Below, piece after piece: positions 1-14,500 of a DNA stretch of 64,000 nucleotides. The stretch is from Cladopsammia gracilis (taxonomy: Eukaryota; Cnidaria; Anthozoa; Scleractinia; Dendrophylliidae), in assembly GCA_022457155.1 (NCBI GenBank), contig JAJGOT010000134.1, forward strand, positions 1,369,001-1,433,000. The letters run 5' to 3'. Each line of letters opens with the position of its first letter. Within the stretch, counting starts at the first letter, position 1. The translations under genes were made by a program, and so were the position numbers. The notes below the pieces were generated by a model. It was not told the DNA's origin, made no database searches, and worked only from the letters and a program-made list of their open reading frames with translations.

Positions 1-20
1 GCTCTACGGCTGCGTAATTG
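1..20 (+). CDS. 3' end of discoidin domain D0 (exon C fragment)
   Basis: Reads LYGCVI and ends in phase 1 before a GT donor at 21. This matches the end of exon C of the Cys-type discoidin domains (LYGC / FYGC plus two or three residues), so at least one more domain lies upstream of the window. The intron that follows (21-957) holds one foldback element; 485-957 shows nothing I recognise. Confidence 0.85.
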
Positions 21-2060
21 GTATGATTGCTATCTTTGGTTTAGGCTGTGAACAGGCTCCTGTTAAGCGGTATAGACCAATATCACGCTAGCATGGCATG
101 AAAATATATTCAATTTAATGGGGAAAAGAGTCCAGTATCAAATTCAGCACATCAATATTAGTAAAACTGTAAAGTTTCGTAAAGATTGCTCGTACACTGA
201 CGGAGATATGAACATTTAAAACTTAGTACTCTGGCCTAATTTTTACAAAGAAATGCATGGGAAAAACACGAAAACGAGGCTGGACGGGCAATCTATGCCC
301 GTCCACCATACATTTCTTTGTAAAAATGCTCAGTTTCAAAAAATTTCATATCTTCGTCAGTTTGCTAGCAATCTTAACAAAACTTTGTAGTTTTACTAAT
401 ATCGATATGCTGAATTTGATGCTGGGCTCTTTTTCCCAATAAATTAAATATATTTTGTGCCATGCTAGCGTGATATTGGTCTATTGAGTATAGAACAAAT
501 CGTCGAGCGGAGCGAACCGAGAACGGTCGTGTTTTCTTGACGGAAATTCGTATGCTTCCGCTTATGTTTATGTTTATGCTTATGTTGTTACTGAAAACCA
601 GGCTTAAAGGCAGTTGTAATTAGTAACAACAGAAAATGTTTAAACAAATGAAATAGGATATGTTACGTGTAACGTTTTCAGCAGTTAGGGTTTCGAGAAA
701 AAAACTTGAAGTGATTGGAAGAAGCGTGTGTCTTGCGAGTTAATAATTTAGTGCAAAAAACAAAATAGAAAAACACATACATATTATGACTTTGAATTCC
801 AGTGGCATTGAAAGATTTACTTTCATGTAACATGGACGTCGATTGAATTGGTCATTTTCTGTGGATAATAATACAAATATTTCAGTCAGGTTTTTTTAGG
901 TAGCTTTATGTAACTTTAACTGACCATTCATTTGATTGCTATCTGTTTACTACTTAGGAAAATGCGAGGTTGCTATTGGTCTAGAAGATCGCCGGATCCC
1001 AAGTGGTGCTTTCTCTGCTTCGTCAAGTTACAACTCCAAACACACCCCAGATCGCGCTCGTCTCAATCAGGTCGCTAGTCGTGGTAGGACCGGGGCCTGG
1101 TGTGCAAAGCGAAACAATGCGAGGCAGTGGCTGCAGGTATTTTGTTATGCCTAGTTATGTTAAACAGTCAACTCACAGTATTCGCTATATTAGATTATAG
1201 GTTTTCAGCAATAAGGGAAAGTTGTATATGCTATAAATTAGACCGAGAGAGTGATTAGACGCGTTTGATATACTGTAATCATTTCTCCAAATTATAGCTC
1301 TCTAGTGTCATTCATATCAATGTCAAAGGAGTAAAGAAGATTTTTCGATCGATAAACTGTTTTTTACTTGGAAGCGATATCTCAAATCTGGAAAAAACGA
1401 AACCCTGAAAATTTGGCTTATGTCACAATTAAGAATAAAGCCGATTGGGGTCATCACTGTCGAATGCAAAGCATTGTAACGACACGTAGAATATTTACAC
1501 GAGACTTCACTCAGTACATTTCGCGGTCATGTTGTTTTTGACCTTCCTGGTTTTTATTCCGTTCTCCCTGATGTAGTCCATTCCCTTATTTCTACAGTAC
1601 TGTGTGTCACAAACTGTCTTTTGCATTCTATTTTTAATAATCAGGTGAATTTCGAAGTACTGGGTCGTTTCCTTGGTGTGGCCACTCAAGGAAGACAGGA
1701 TGCGCATCAGTGGGTGACATCTTACGTGGTATCACACAGCAGAAATGGAAGAACATTCTTCTCCTACAAGCAATATGGTAGAACAAGGGTAAGCCTGCAT
1801 CCAAACCACTACCAAAGTTGGCAACGATAAGCTAATATTTAATTCTCTCTTCCAGTTGTTCCGTGGTAATTTTGACCGGCACACAGTTGTTGCATACAGA
1901 TTTGTTCCTCCATTTAAAGCGAAGTTTGTGCGAATCCATCCCAAATCCTGGCGCAGTCACATTTCGATGAGAGTGGAATTCTATGGATGTTTGGCTGGTA
2001 TGTATACCTAAAGCAATTAATTAAACCCCTTTGCTCCAGGGACATTGAATCTCTGCTCAT

Positions 2061-2124
<64 letters not shown>

Positions 2125-2191
2125 CAACAATGCGCATGACAACAGCCAGAACAATGACATGACAACAGCCAGAACATAATGTTAAACAAAG

Positions 2192-2244
<53 letters not shown>

Positions 2245-2505
2245 TAACTAGAATGTGGGGTATGAAGACTACAACAATTCCTGTGGTAATTGGAGCGCTT
2301 GGAGTGATCAAAAAGGGAGTGAGCGAGTACCTTGAAAGAATACCAGGAAGAAGTGAGATCAGTCAGATACAGAAGATCTCGTTGCTGGGAACTGCACATA
2401 TCCTACGGAAAGTGCTCTCCATTACATGATTGTTGGTTATATACCCTAGGTATATGGTTTATACCCGGATATAACCTGTATAGAAATGAATCGATAAAAC
2501 CTACA

Positions 2506-2543
<38 letters not shown>

Positions 2544-5500
2544 TCTTTATTTTCTCAAGATAAAAAGACATATCCTAAGTTACAATAATAAATATCTAAA
2601 AATATCTAAAAAGTGCGCAAAATACATTAAGTCTAATCACTAGAAATTATAAATCGTAGTAATCAACTACTGCTGTAACAGAGAGCCGCATAGCACTGGT
2701 ATGAAGTGAGATGAAATGTGACATATAATGCTGGGGATAGCGAGAATAACGTCCCGCCCAGATTCTAAAAATAGAATTGGCGCGCAGCATCATGGGATTG
2801 AAATGCGTACAAACATTCAAGAACTATGCAGGTAGCTATGAAAAATGCAGGTGCTACAAAGCACTGTTCTTGGGTACAACTCGACAGTTATGCACAACAT
2901 GTACAGGAATCGCAAAAACTGGAGTTTGAAATATTTATCCGCATTTCGATCCCACAATGCAATGCTGCGAAATATGACGTCACCTGGGCGGAACGCTATT
3001 CTAGAAAAACTCTTTGACCCCGGCTAGAATCCAACTCACGACCTCTGGATTAGAACTTCAAGTACTGGGTGTCCGTAATAGAGAGATTCCACAGTAGCGG
3101 AAGTTAGTGACTGTCCAAGGTGGTTCTAACGTTTGACGCCATGTATCGACGAAATTAAAAATCCTAACTTTTTAAATGTTTCCACCGTAATCGTAATTGT
3201 TTGTACTTTTGGATCTTTGGAGAAAGAACAGCTTACAATTACTTTCAGAGCATTACGGTCAGTGATTTCTAATGGTAACTGAACTGAGGGGAGTACAATT
3301 TGGTCTGAAATCCGCGCGAGTTCGATTTGAAATCACAAGTATGATTTCAGACCGAAATTGCACGACACGAAGTTCAATTACCACTTTATTACATCCATTT
3401 TGAAATCGCACAATTTAATTGCCCAAATACAGGATTTTAGTCAGTACCAATATTGATGCGACTTATAGATGTGATTCAGAGCAAAAAATAGTGCGATTCG
3501 GGAATAAATCGCACTGCTGAGAAAAAGATGCGATTTAGAGCAAAAAATAGTGCGATTCGGGAATAAATCGCACTGCTGAGAGCCAATCAGATTGCAAGGA
3601 TCACCAGTGATTTCAAAAAGGATGTAATAAAAGGGTTTAAATTTTCATGTGTATATCGCTAAGTGCCACCAAATATACAACTTAAATGGATAAAAAGATT
3701 TTATAGCGCAAAAGAGAAGCAGTAGTTTAAAGCAAGCTCCTGGCCATATTAATGCAAACACGATATATCAGCCAGGACAGTGTCCTTTTAAGTACAAACT
3801 TTACTCCCAAAAGGCTAACTTCAAAAACATCTCCTTTTCCAGCTCGACCTTGTGCTGTTCCAGTTGGTATACAAGGCGGCAAAATCAAAAACACTGCAAT
3901 GACAGCCTCGTCCTCATACAACGCGTTCCACGGCCCCTACCTCGCCCGACTCCACCGCACACGTACTGGCCGTTACATGGGAGCCTGGGTCGCACGGATC
4001 CGTAACTCCAACCAGTGGCTGCAGATTTCTCTGGGTCGACCAATGAAAATCACGGGAATCGCGACGCAAGGACGGCAGGATGCCAATCAGTGGGTGACAC
4101 GCTATATGGTGGCGTTCAGTCAAGACAACGTGCATTTTGAATATTACATGGAATATGGAACATACAAGGTACCTTGTAATCGAAAACCAATTGTCAGTAA
4201 AATTGTTATATCCTCTCAATTTTCAGCTCTCTCGTATCAAGAAATGGTCTTTTGTACCGGTTCAAATTCGCACATTAAGATTTAAACAGTAGGCCTGTTA
4301 TTCTATGTGACGCTGCCGAAACCACGCCGAAAACTTCGTAAACGATCGTAAAATCTTCGGCTTGACGCTAACATACATAACATCATCATTATTTTTCATT
4401 TGTAGTATTTCCAAGGAAACAGTGATCGTTACACGGTGAAGAACCACGCCTTTTCACCGCCTGTCAAAGCTCTTTATTTCCGTGTTGTGCCCAAAGGCTG
4501 GTACAGTTACATCGCTATGAGACTGGAGCTTTACGGATGCGTAGAAAGTAAGTTGTTTTTATTTTGTTGCCTATTGTCTGATTATCTGAGCGGGGGGGGG
4601 GGGGGGGGGGGGGTGGGGGCGAACCAGCGCTGCGTTAAACTGCGGATTGGGGCGGGTCAAAAGACGCGGCCAAGGGGTGCGGGAGTCAGTTTGAAAGGCG
4701 AGGGATGAGGGCGAGGGGTTCTCTCTTCTCCGTTCCCTTCTTAACCATTTTCACTTCTTCCATACGTTTTGCGAAACCAAAATGGCGGCAAATTTTAAAA
4801 TTTACTACGTTCCCACCAAAAAACGCCTTCGCTGCATGCTTCTATGTCATCCAAATAACATCTAAAACTCAGTGAACTCGCTTTGTTTAATTATCTTTTT
4901 CATTCTGGCAGTAAAGGTGTTATCAAAGTTTCCTGTAAGCAAACTCGTGCATCGATCGACCGATCGAGTGAAATGTTGCCCCAACTGCTATGACTCGCTC
5001 AATGCTTCGCGTATTCGATTTCACGAGTTAAAAGATAAATTATTGTAACCTGCTTTGTCCATCTCTTTAGATCGATGCAACATGCCGTTGGGTGTGGCCG
5101 ACCGCCGTGTTGCCAATCCTTTAATCACAGCTTCATCTTACCACAGTTTTTACTGTGGACCGTGGAACGCTCGCTTGCACCAACGTAGAGTTTCTAGGTT
5201 GGGTGGATCATGGTGCACGCGTAAGAATGATCTTAAACAATGGTTACAGGTTGGTAACTTGTTAGTTGACATGTTTAACCCATCTCAGTACTCCCAAGAG
5301 TGCGTAAATTAGAACCACCGTGTACAGCATAATAAACAGCACTGCAAGGTCACCCTTCAGGATTTAATACAGACACAAAAGTTAGAACTACCTTGAACAG
5401 CATAACAAAGAGCACCACAAGAAAGTACTGCTCAATAGCTTTCATTTGAATGGTCACACTTTAGGATTTCATCCACAGACTCAAAAGTTAGAACCATCTT

Positions 5501-8500
5501 GTACATCCTAATAACAGTACCACAGGGAAGTACTGCTCAATACCTTTCATTTGAATGGTCGAACTTTACAATTTCATCAACAGACTCAAAAGTTAGAACC
5601 TCCTTGTACAGCATAACAGGAAAGTACTGCTCACTAGCTTTCATTTGAATGGTCACACTTTAGGATTTCATGCACAGACTGAAAAGTTAAAACCACCTTG
5701 TAAAGAATAACAAACCGCATCACAGGAAAGTACTGATCAAAAGGTTTCATTTGAGTGGTTCGCACTTTTAAATTGCGTATATGAACACGGACGTTTCGTA
5801 AAGCTGCCCTAGATCGCCAGTTCCAGTCAAACAAATCATCATTACAAACATTTTTCTGTTTTATTCCTCTGAAAAGGTTGATTTTGAAGCCGTTACTCGT
5901 GTAACAGGAGTTGCCACGCAAGGCAGATATGATGCAGAACAATGGGTCAAGAGCTACAGAATTACCTTCAGTCGTGATGGCGCTACATACATCTATTACA
6001 AAGAAAGAGGAGTAGTCAAGGTAATTTGTGTATCTAGAGGGGTGGAGTTGGATAAAGAACTACAGAATCACTTATAGTCGATACAAGGAGCAGTCATGGT
6101 GATTTGTGTCCCTAGGGGGAGGGGGGTGCTCAAGCAAAACAAACCGTGGGTAGGTATGGTAGGAGTAAAACAACTTATTTTGAATTCCTTTTATTTCAAA
6201 TGTCGGGAAAATCCCAGACGATCGGGGATTTTGCTGTTACCGATCGTCCCAGATTTTGCCGATATGTCGGGAAAATCGCCGATCATCGCAGAAATCTGGG
6301 ACGCGTCGCGAAAATAGAAACGCTCCCGATTTTTCCGATTTGTCGCCGACCATCCCAGATGATCAAGGATGTCTACGATTGAGTGTTTTCATAAGTCGGC
6401 AAAATCTGGGACGGTCGGGAAACAGCGAAATCCACGATCGTCTGGGATTTTCCGGACATATGAAAACCAGGCTTAAGTTTCCGCAATTTGTGTCCTTCTC
6501 ATGAACTGAGAGTTCCAGAAATTAAAAGACATCAACTCTCTACATCTGTAAAACGTACACCACCCAAATTTAAAGGGTACTCACCTCTGTCCTTTTTTGT
6601 GTTTACATTTCATCGAAAGTTGTTGATTAAATTGTTGTTCCTTTTCACCCATTTCTCACTTCGGAGTCTAATAAGTAGACGTGTTTGCTTAGTTACAATC
6701 TATCCAATATCTTTTGTCTTGTAGTTATTCCGCGGCAATTATGACCGATACGTTGTTGTAACGCACACCTTGAACCGACCAATCATCGGTCGGTATATTC
6801 GTGTGTACCCCAGAGCCTATCGTGGATGGATGTCCATGAGAGTGGAGTTTTACGGATGCATCATAGGTTTGTTGCAAACATTATATCATTACTTTGCTGA
6901 GTACTCTGAAGTCTACGGCTCAGTTGTACAGGATTGAGCTAATGACGTCTCTGAAACTTTCTCCTCCCATAATAGAGCGGGTTTCAATTGAGTGTGGTAA
7001 AATCAAAACCAAAGCAATTACTCTAGCCAATCACATCAGAGACAGTCAAACATACATACATGTCGCCGGCGCCAAGCGCGGGAAAACGCTTGCAACCAAG
7101 TCACGATTGGTTTTGGTTTTACTTCTGATTGGTTGAGAAAGTGGCGCGAGATTTTTTAGCCAATCACAAAGCGTAGCAATACAAAACCAAAGCAATCACG
7201 AAATAAACGACACTCAATTGAAGACCACTCTATACTTGTTAAAATTGTTTGTCATTTTACACGGATCATTCACGGTTATATAGGGATCGCTGCGCTTTTT
7301 CTGTCACCAATAGAGTCAAACACAAGTATGGCGATCACTATACGTAGTTAGCGTCTTTGTAATAACGCTTTAACGACATTATTTAAACTGCTTGAAACGT
7401 TGACCATTGGAACCGTTTTAACCTCGGGGAATCCCATTTAAGAAAGAAACTCTAACAGAACTTACAGTGAACCAGTCACAACTCAGATACACGCTTGCGA
7501 GCAAATGACAATTGGTTTTAACTCTGATTGGTACTGGTCGAGAAAGCAAACGGGAATAATCCGACATTAAATTGAAAACCGCTCTACAAGAAGCAGAGCA
7601 AACGAGAAAGAAATAAAAGCCTTTGTTATCGTTGAATCCGGGATAACCGTCAACTAAAAGGGACTTCAAACAAATCGAGCTAAATTCATCTCTGTGTCTG
7701 TTACGTGTAGGCCCGCAATGCAATCGACCAATGGGAATGGAAAACCGTAAAATACGTAGCCAGCAAATCACTGCCTCATCCGAGTGGGACAGCAACCACG
7801 GCGCACGCCTGGGCAGGCTGAATCAGAAGCGTACAGGAAGAACAATAGGGGCGTGGTCGGTAAAGATCAGCAACCCCTATCAGTGGCTGCAGATTGACAT
7901 GGGAAGGCCAATGAAGGTTACCAGTGTCGCTACTCAAGGGAGGAATGTTCATAAACAGTGGGTTACGAAGTATCTGCTATCTTATAGTCTTGATGGAGCT
8001 CACTTCACTACGTACTGGTCGCAAGGAAGAGCTTGGGTACATTATTCTGTATTATATGATCAAGTTCATTATACGGTATTATAAAATGCTCAAGGAAATG
8101 CGCGCGCTATGATTGGTCAGATCAAGCTTATACAATAGCTGAATATGTTGTGCGCGCTCTGGTTGGACATAGCTATTGACTATTATACCAGTAAAATAAA
8201 ACTATTATATAATAGCAATACACCAGACATTTCTATGGATAATCGGTACAATAAACCACTTGGGATGTTGGAATATCACTCGAAAAGCTTGTAAATAAAT
8301 CGCCTTCGGCTCAATCTTTTCTCCTGTTTTTCCACCACTGCCGCGTGGGTTATTGAGCCGATAAACGATAGATACGTGTGTTCTATTGTTTAAGTAACAC
8401 TTATAAAAAGACAATCTACAGTGTCATTTTATAACTTAAACTAAACAAGCTTTGCAAGCTAGTACGTAGGTATTGTCTTGCCCAATTTTTGACGCCAATT

Positions 8501-11500
8501 TGGAACCTCGCACGCGACTACGCTCTCGTCCGCAAGAGGAATATAATCCTTATATCTTCTATTTTTTGTTTTGTTTTAGTATTTTACTGGAAACCGTGAT
8601 AGAAACAGCATCAAGCAGCACAGGCTATTCCCAGCCGCTCGCGGCAGATTTATCCGATTCCTCCCGAAGGGCTGGTATCGATGGATCTCCATGAGAGTGG
8701 AAATCAATGGCTGCCCAGCAGGTAAAAATAGAACATGGCTATTTCTGCAAACTCAATCTCCAAAACCACCTTGTATAGTATACTAAACAGCACCACAGTT
8801 AAATGCTGCCTAACAGCTTCCATTTGAATGGTCACAGTGTAGGATTTTATCCACAGACTCAAAAGTTAAAATCGCCTTGTACAGCATAATAAACAGTACC
8901 ACAGGAAAGTACTGCTCATTAACTTTCATTTGAATGGTCACACTGTAGTATTTCATCCACAGACTCAAAAGTTAGAACCATCTTGTACAGCATAATAAAC
9001 AGCACCACAGTAAAATGCTGGCCAATTACTTCATTTGAATGGTGACACCTTAGAATTTCCACCCAAGACTCAATAGCGACATTACATGACTAAATGTTTA
9101 ATAGGCCATTTGCACGATGACGTCATTTGACTACTACTACCAGAATCCTTCAGTTTTTTGTTTTGTAGTGCAAATTAGGGCTATTGTTATTTAAACCGCA
9201 CTGGGATTACAAAATTTAAATAAGAAAGGAAAAACGAAGTGAATTCTGGTAGTAGTAGTCAAATCACGTCATCGTGCAAATGGCCTATTCTATTAATATC
9301 AAAAACGTTTAAAAATCCCCAATTAACAAATCCTCTTTTTTCAACATCACAGGACGCTGTTCTCTTCCACTTGGTTTGGAGGACAAACGAATCGTCGACG
9401 GGGCCCTCAGCGCTTCCACATATTACAACCAACACCTGGCACCATGGCTTGGACGAATCAACTCGATACGCTCGTGGAGCGCGCGTGTGAATAACGCGCG
9501 ACAGTGGCTTCAGATAAACTTCGGAAATATCGCGCGTGTTACAGGAATAGCGACACAAGGTAGACGAGACGCCCATCAATGGGTGACTCGGTATGTGTTG
9601 TCGTATGGCGATGGAACGAGCTTCAAAGCTTATAGAGAAAAGAGAAAGATAAGGGTGAGCTGTTTTTACTATTCATGGCCGAGTATACTAACGTGTGATG
9701 ACAGTTCAAATCGGGAATCTATGGATTTCCACTCATTTATTGATCTTTGTACCAGTTGACCTGATTACAAACTATGCGAGAGGTTTTGCGCTAGTCTGGG
9801 TTATAGCTAAGTCGACGTGAAATACTTTCCTTAGAAGGTGTGGTTGACGGAAGGAATTCATTGCCCATCCACGTTCCTTATGCTAGCTTTGCGAGGTTTT
9901 TTTCGCTAATGCTGGGTTATAGCTAAGTCGACGTGTAAGACTTTCCTTAGAAGGTGTGGTTGATGGAAGGAATTCTTTGCCCATCCACGTTGGACCTAGG
10001 TCTGTTCTTCAAAGTACATTGTACAACTAGAGCTATACCTCAGCCTTGCTTCACAATTGACTGAGTACAAGATAGAAAGAAGTGAAAAACAGATTTTATC
10101 ATGTGACCCGTAAGGCCCTGCGAGCCTTTTCTTTGCAAAACCATTGATGAAAGTCCCATATGAAGGCCGTGCGCATTTGCGCGAGTGGGGTCGGAAAAAG
10201 CCGTACGGGCCTACTACAACAGCGTACGGCCTCGCGTGTTAAAATTTGAAAACATTTTCTGTCCAGATTGGTCATATGATAAAATACTTATTGACTAAGT
10301 TAGGTCGGGTTCATGGACCTCGCTGCGTTCGTCCGTACGGCATGACCTCGAGCCAAAGATATTCCCATCCGGCACTCCCACTCAGTCAATAAGTACATAT
10401 GAACGAGGCAAAGCAAATCTCGCTGGTTGTCTCGATATTTTGGTTAAACTAGGGACGGTGACTCGATTTCTTTTGTCTTTTAACTGTCCTTTTGTCCTTT
10501 CTCTTCTCAGATGTTCCGAGGTAACTCGGACAGAAATTCCGTCGTATCATACACCTTACTCCGTCCATTCAAAGCTCAATATGTCCGTATTCACCCCAAA
10601 GCCTGGAGAAGTCACATATCGATGAGAGCAGAACTTTACGGCTGTCAAAAAGGTAAATTGCTTTTTTAACGTATTGGTTCAGGACTTGCAACAACAACAA
10701 AAAACATTATAGACTACTAAATGATATTTAATGTAATAATAATATTACGATGAGAATTTTTGACATTAGCGTGTTTCTGCTACACAAATATTTTGTGATT
10801 GCCCTTTGTCAGTGTTGACGTCACAGTATGGTTGCGCAACCAATCTTAGATTGTTATCTGAATGTGGTTTCACATTGTGCGTTCCATTTGGCGAGCTAGT
10901 TTTAGAGTTATTGCACGCGGTCTTTCAAAATCAGCAAACAAACAAACCGAGGCCCCTCGCAGAGTGGTCCGGGGACAATGAACAGAACGGATGGACCTTT
11001 TATCGGATTTTGTTCCGGTCAGCTAACATGAAAATCAAAACAATCTGGAATCTGGATTGTTTAAAAGGAACGCTACCTATGTATCTTGAATGGTGACGTC
11101 ACGGTTTAATGATTGGGCGATGACGTCGCAGTATGACTCTTGAATGATGACTTCACAGTATTTTTTATGGGGAAATGTCACTAAATGTCCTTCTCATATC
11201 ATATCGATCAGAAAACTGGATACCGGCATATGCTTACAGCTTATTCCTTTTTTGCAGAACTGACAAGAGTTTGTAGCTATCCCACTGGCATACAGAGTGG
11301 TCGCATCAAAAATAGTCAAATTACTGCCTCGTCCATGTGGAACAAATACCACGCACCATACCTTGGAAGGCTTAAGCGCGTGCGTGCTGGTCGATACATG
11401 GGCGGTTGGGCAGCTCGACACAATAACCATCGCCAGTGGATCATGTTTGATCTCCGTCGAGTCATCAAGCTGACCATGATATCAACTCAAGGACGAAAAA

Positions 11501-14500
11501 TCGTTAAGCAATGGGTGACTCGTTACACGGTTTCATACAGTGTAGACTGTGTGCATTTTGTACCTTACAAACAAAGAGATCGACTGAAGGTAAATTCATA
11601 TACTTACCAACAGGTCCAAACTAATATTTTGGCTTCTAGCTTCTCTTTTTTTATGAGAGCGGTGAGTGTCTGGAACTTGGTTGTGCCTAAATCATACCGT
11701 CCAGAAGGACGTCGGACACCTTATTGAGACTTATATAACGTAATGTCGACACTTAAACTTTTAAGTGTAAAAAATAAAATCTAAAATCCCCTCTCAGGAT
11801 TGAACCTGTGACCTCAGCTAGGCTTAGGCTTACATAGCCTACCGTACCACTGTACCACCTAGCTTCCCGAGTTTCTGAGTCCTAAATTTAACTGTATAAA
11901 CTGCTACCCCTAACCTCAACTGAAAGCTAACCAGTTACGCCGTTATATAAGTCTCAATAAGGTGTCCAACGTCCTTCTGGACGGTATGATTTGGGCTTGA
12001 CCCTGGAACTTGCCTCCAAGGGAAGCTGTAGAAGCCAGGTCCCTTACTATCCTCAAATGAGCAGCCTTACAGGCAATTAGATGAGATCTATGCAATGTTC
12101 CACCTATTTAAAGAGACTATAAGCACATACATCTTATGGCTGTTGTAAGTTTACTCCTGTGAGTAGTGCAGACTATTAAGGAGAGAAATAAACCCCAGAA
12201 CGGTATGAAGGCGACTTTGTAACTAATGTTTAACACTGTTTTTTCACTATTTACCTAAAACATTTTGAAGATTTGGTTAAAATGTAGTGGAACCCAAATA
12301 AAACAAGGACAAATTCTTGAAGAGCAGTCCAAAATTCCCAAACGGAATATCTAAAAGGAAAACGTATCAGTCATTTGCTACATCAAAAAAAACAAAAAAA
12401 AAACCTGCCGATCATCTAAATAGCAAGCACGTTCAGTAGTAGAAACTTTTGAACAACTAAATAGTTTTGGTTAAACGCAATAGTATATACTTATAGAACA
12501 TTTGCTGCATTTTCCTCTCACAGTACTTTGTAGGAAACTACGACGGGGTTTCAGTCGTGACTCGAACATTAACTCCACCAGTAGTAGCACGGTGTGTCCG
12601 CATTCACCCGCGGGGCTGGTACAGACACATATCCATGAGAGTCGAACTACATGGCTGCACTCCAGGTGAGACAAGTTCTAACACCTTCCTTATCAGGGAC
12701 AAACTGGGGAAATATTTGTTTAAGTTTGCAAAAACAGGCAAAGAAACATACAGCAGCCGAGAAACGTGTGTCTGAATGGAGAACATGATTTAAGACTCAG
12801 AAGCATGGTCTTACAGTGGACGTTATCTCTAAATGACGATTGTAACGATAGTTGAACACATAAAAACTGCGTAAATAAGGCGACGAAACCAAAATGACAA
12901 ACAAACTGTTAGAGTCAACTTTCTTTCAACGATCACTCCCTTGAACACAAAGTTCCAGTATGAAAGGAGCCTGGCCTGGCCATTCTCACCTCCAGTCGTC
13001 AATCAACCACTGAAGCATTAACAACTAACAAACAACATGCGTCATTACTAAGACCATTGCTAACACAATTTGGAAAAACAATATGAAAGTTATATCAGAA
13101 GTCTTTATGAACTTCTATTTCCGTTTTTGCTTAGGTAAAATCTTGGTTTAATTAGATTTTTGAAGCAAATTATATTAAAAGGACGCGCAAGTTAACCACG
13201 GAGCAGTTCTCTGGAACAGCCTACCCTGTGATACGAGAGAAATGAAATCTCTAAGTCAATTTAAACGATCAGCTTTTCTGAATTTTTAATTTAAACTACA
13301 CACGGCATTCATGAAAAAAGGTTTATTTAGACTAATTGTAGTTGGCTTTGTAATTTGTTTAGGCTAGTTAGGTTAGCTAGGTTAGGTTCCTGAAGATTTT
13401 ACCGTGTTTAAATAAAGATTTACAGTTTACAGTTACAGTTTACAGTTTGAAGTTTTGTGACAGAAAGACGCCTTAATTTGCATTTCACACCCAAAAGGTG
13501 TAAAATGGGGGACGAGCTAAGCCTTTTATACCGGAACTTCATGTTTAAGCGACCACTTCCCGTAGGCAACCACTTTGTAAATAACCGTTTTGTTTCTCAG
13601 TCAAATACTGTTTCAAATTGATTTTTCTCTTAAGCGACCACCTCCCTTAAGCGACTACTTTTTCCTGCACCAAGGGTGGTCGCTTAAGAGAGCGTTGTCT
13701 GTATTTTAACTACTTGGAAAGTTCTCTGAATCAGTGCAGAACCGCCAAAAATCTAGTTAACATCAAATTTAGAGCAAAAAAATATTAAAGTTCTGCATTA
13801 TTTTTTCCAGAGCGCTGTGATATCCCACTTGGCACAGAAGACGGTCGCTTACCCGACGTAGCTTTCACCGCTTCCTCAATCTGGAATGCACATTACGCAG
13901 CCTTCCAAGGCAGGCTAAATGCCATGCGCAGTGGTGCAAGGTTTGGCTCGTGGATCGCGCGTTATAACAACAGACGCCAATGGTTCCAGATTGATCTTGG
14001 TAACCGTGCAACTGTCATCAAATGCGCGACTCAAGGAAGATACGACGCTAACCAATGGGTGAAGAGCTACACTATTGGTTACGGGATGAATGGATTCCAC
14101 TACCGGTCCTATAAGGAAGGAGGAAGAACAAGGGTATGTTCCGAACCTCTGAAGATGGTAATGGAAATAACTCCCGGGGGGGGGGGGGGGAACACTCTCA
14201 TATAAAATAGACGAGGCTGGTCGTCGGAGATTTTGAATGTAACCCCTAAAAGGCGCCAGAAACATGTTTTGTGGCCTTGGCCCTTTAACCTCTTAGAGTT
14301 ACCATTCTTTTCTGAAAATTTGTTCCTGTCGGCATATTTTTCTGGCTTAATATAATCTCACAAAAGAGTAGGGGACGTGGTAGGGGACGTGGGTATAATC
14401 GTCAAACCTCTCAGGGGTTAAAATTCGTGGTTTGGTACCACTAAGGAGGTTAGAATCGAAAAGGATCACTGTCAGGGTTATTCTTACAACTGTGAGGTTA

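Noticed and set aside
2057..2311. Tyr/Ile-rich minus-strand reading frame
   Set aside because: Encoded by the (TAA)n microsatellites.
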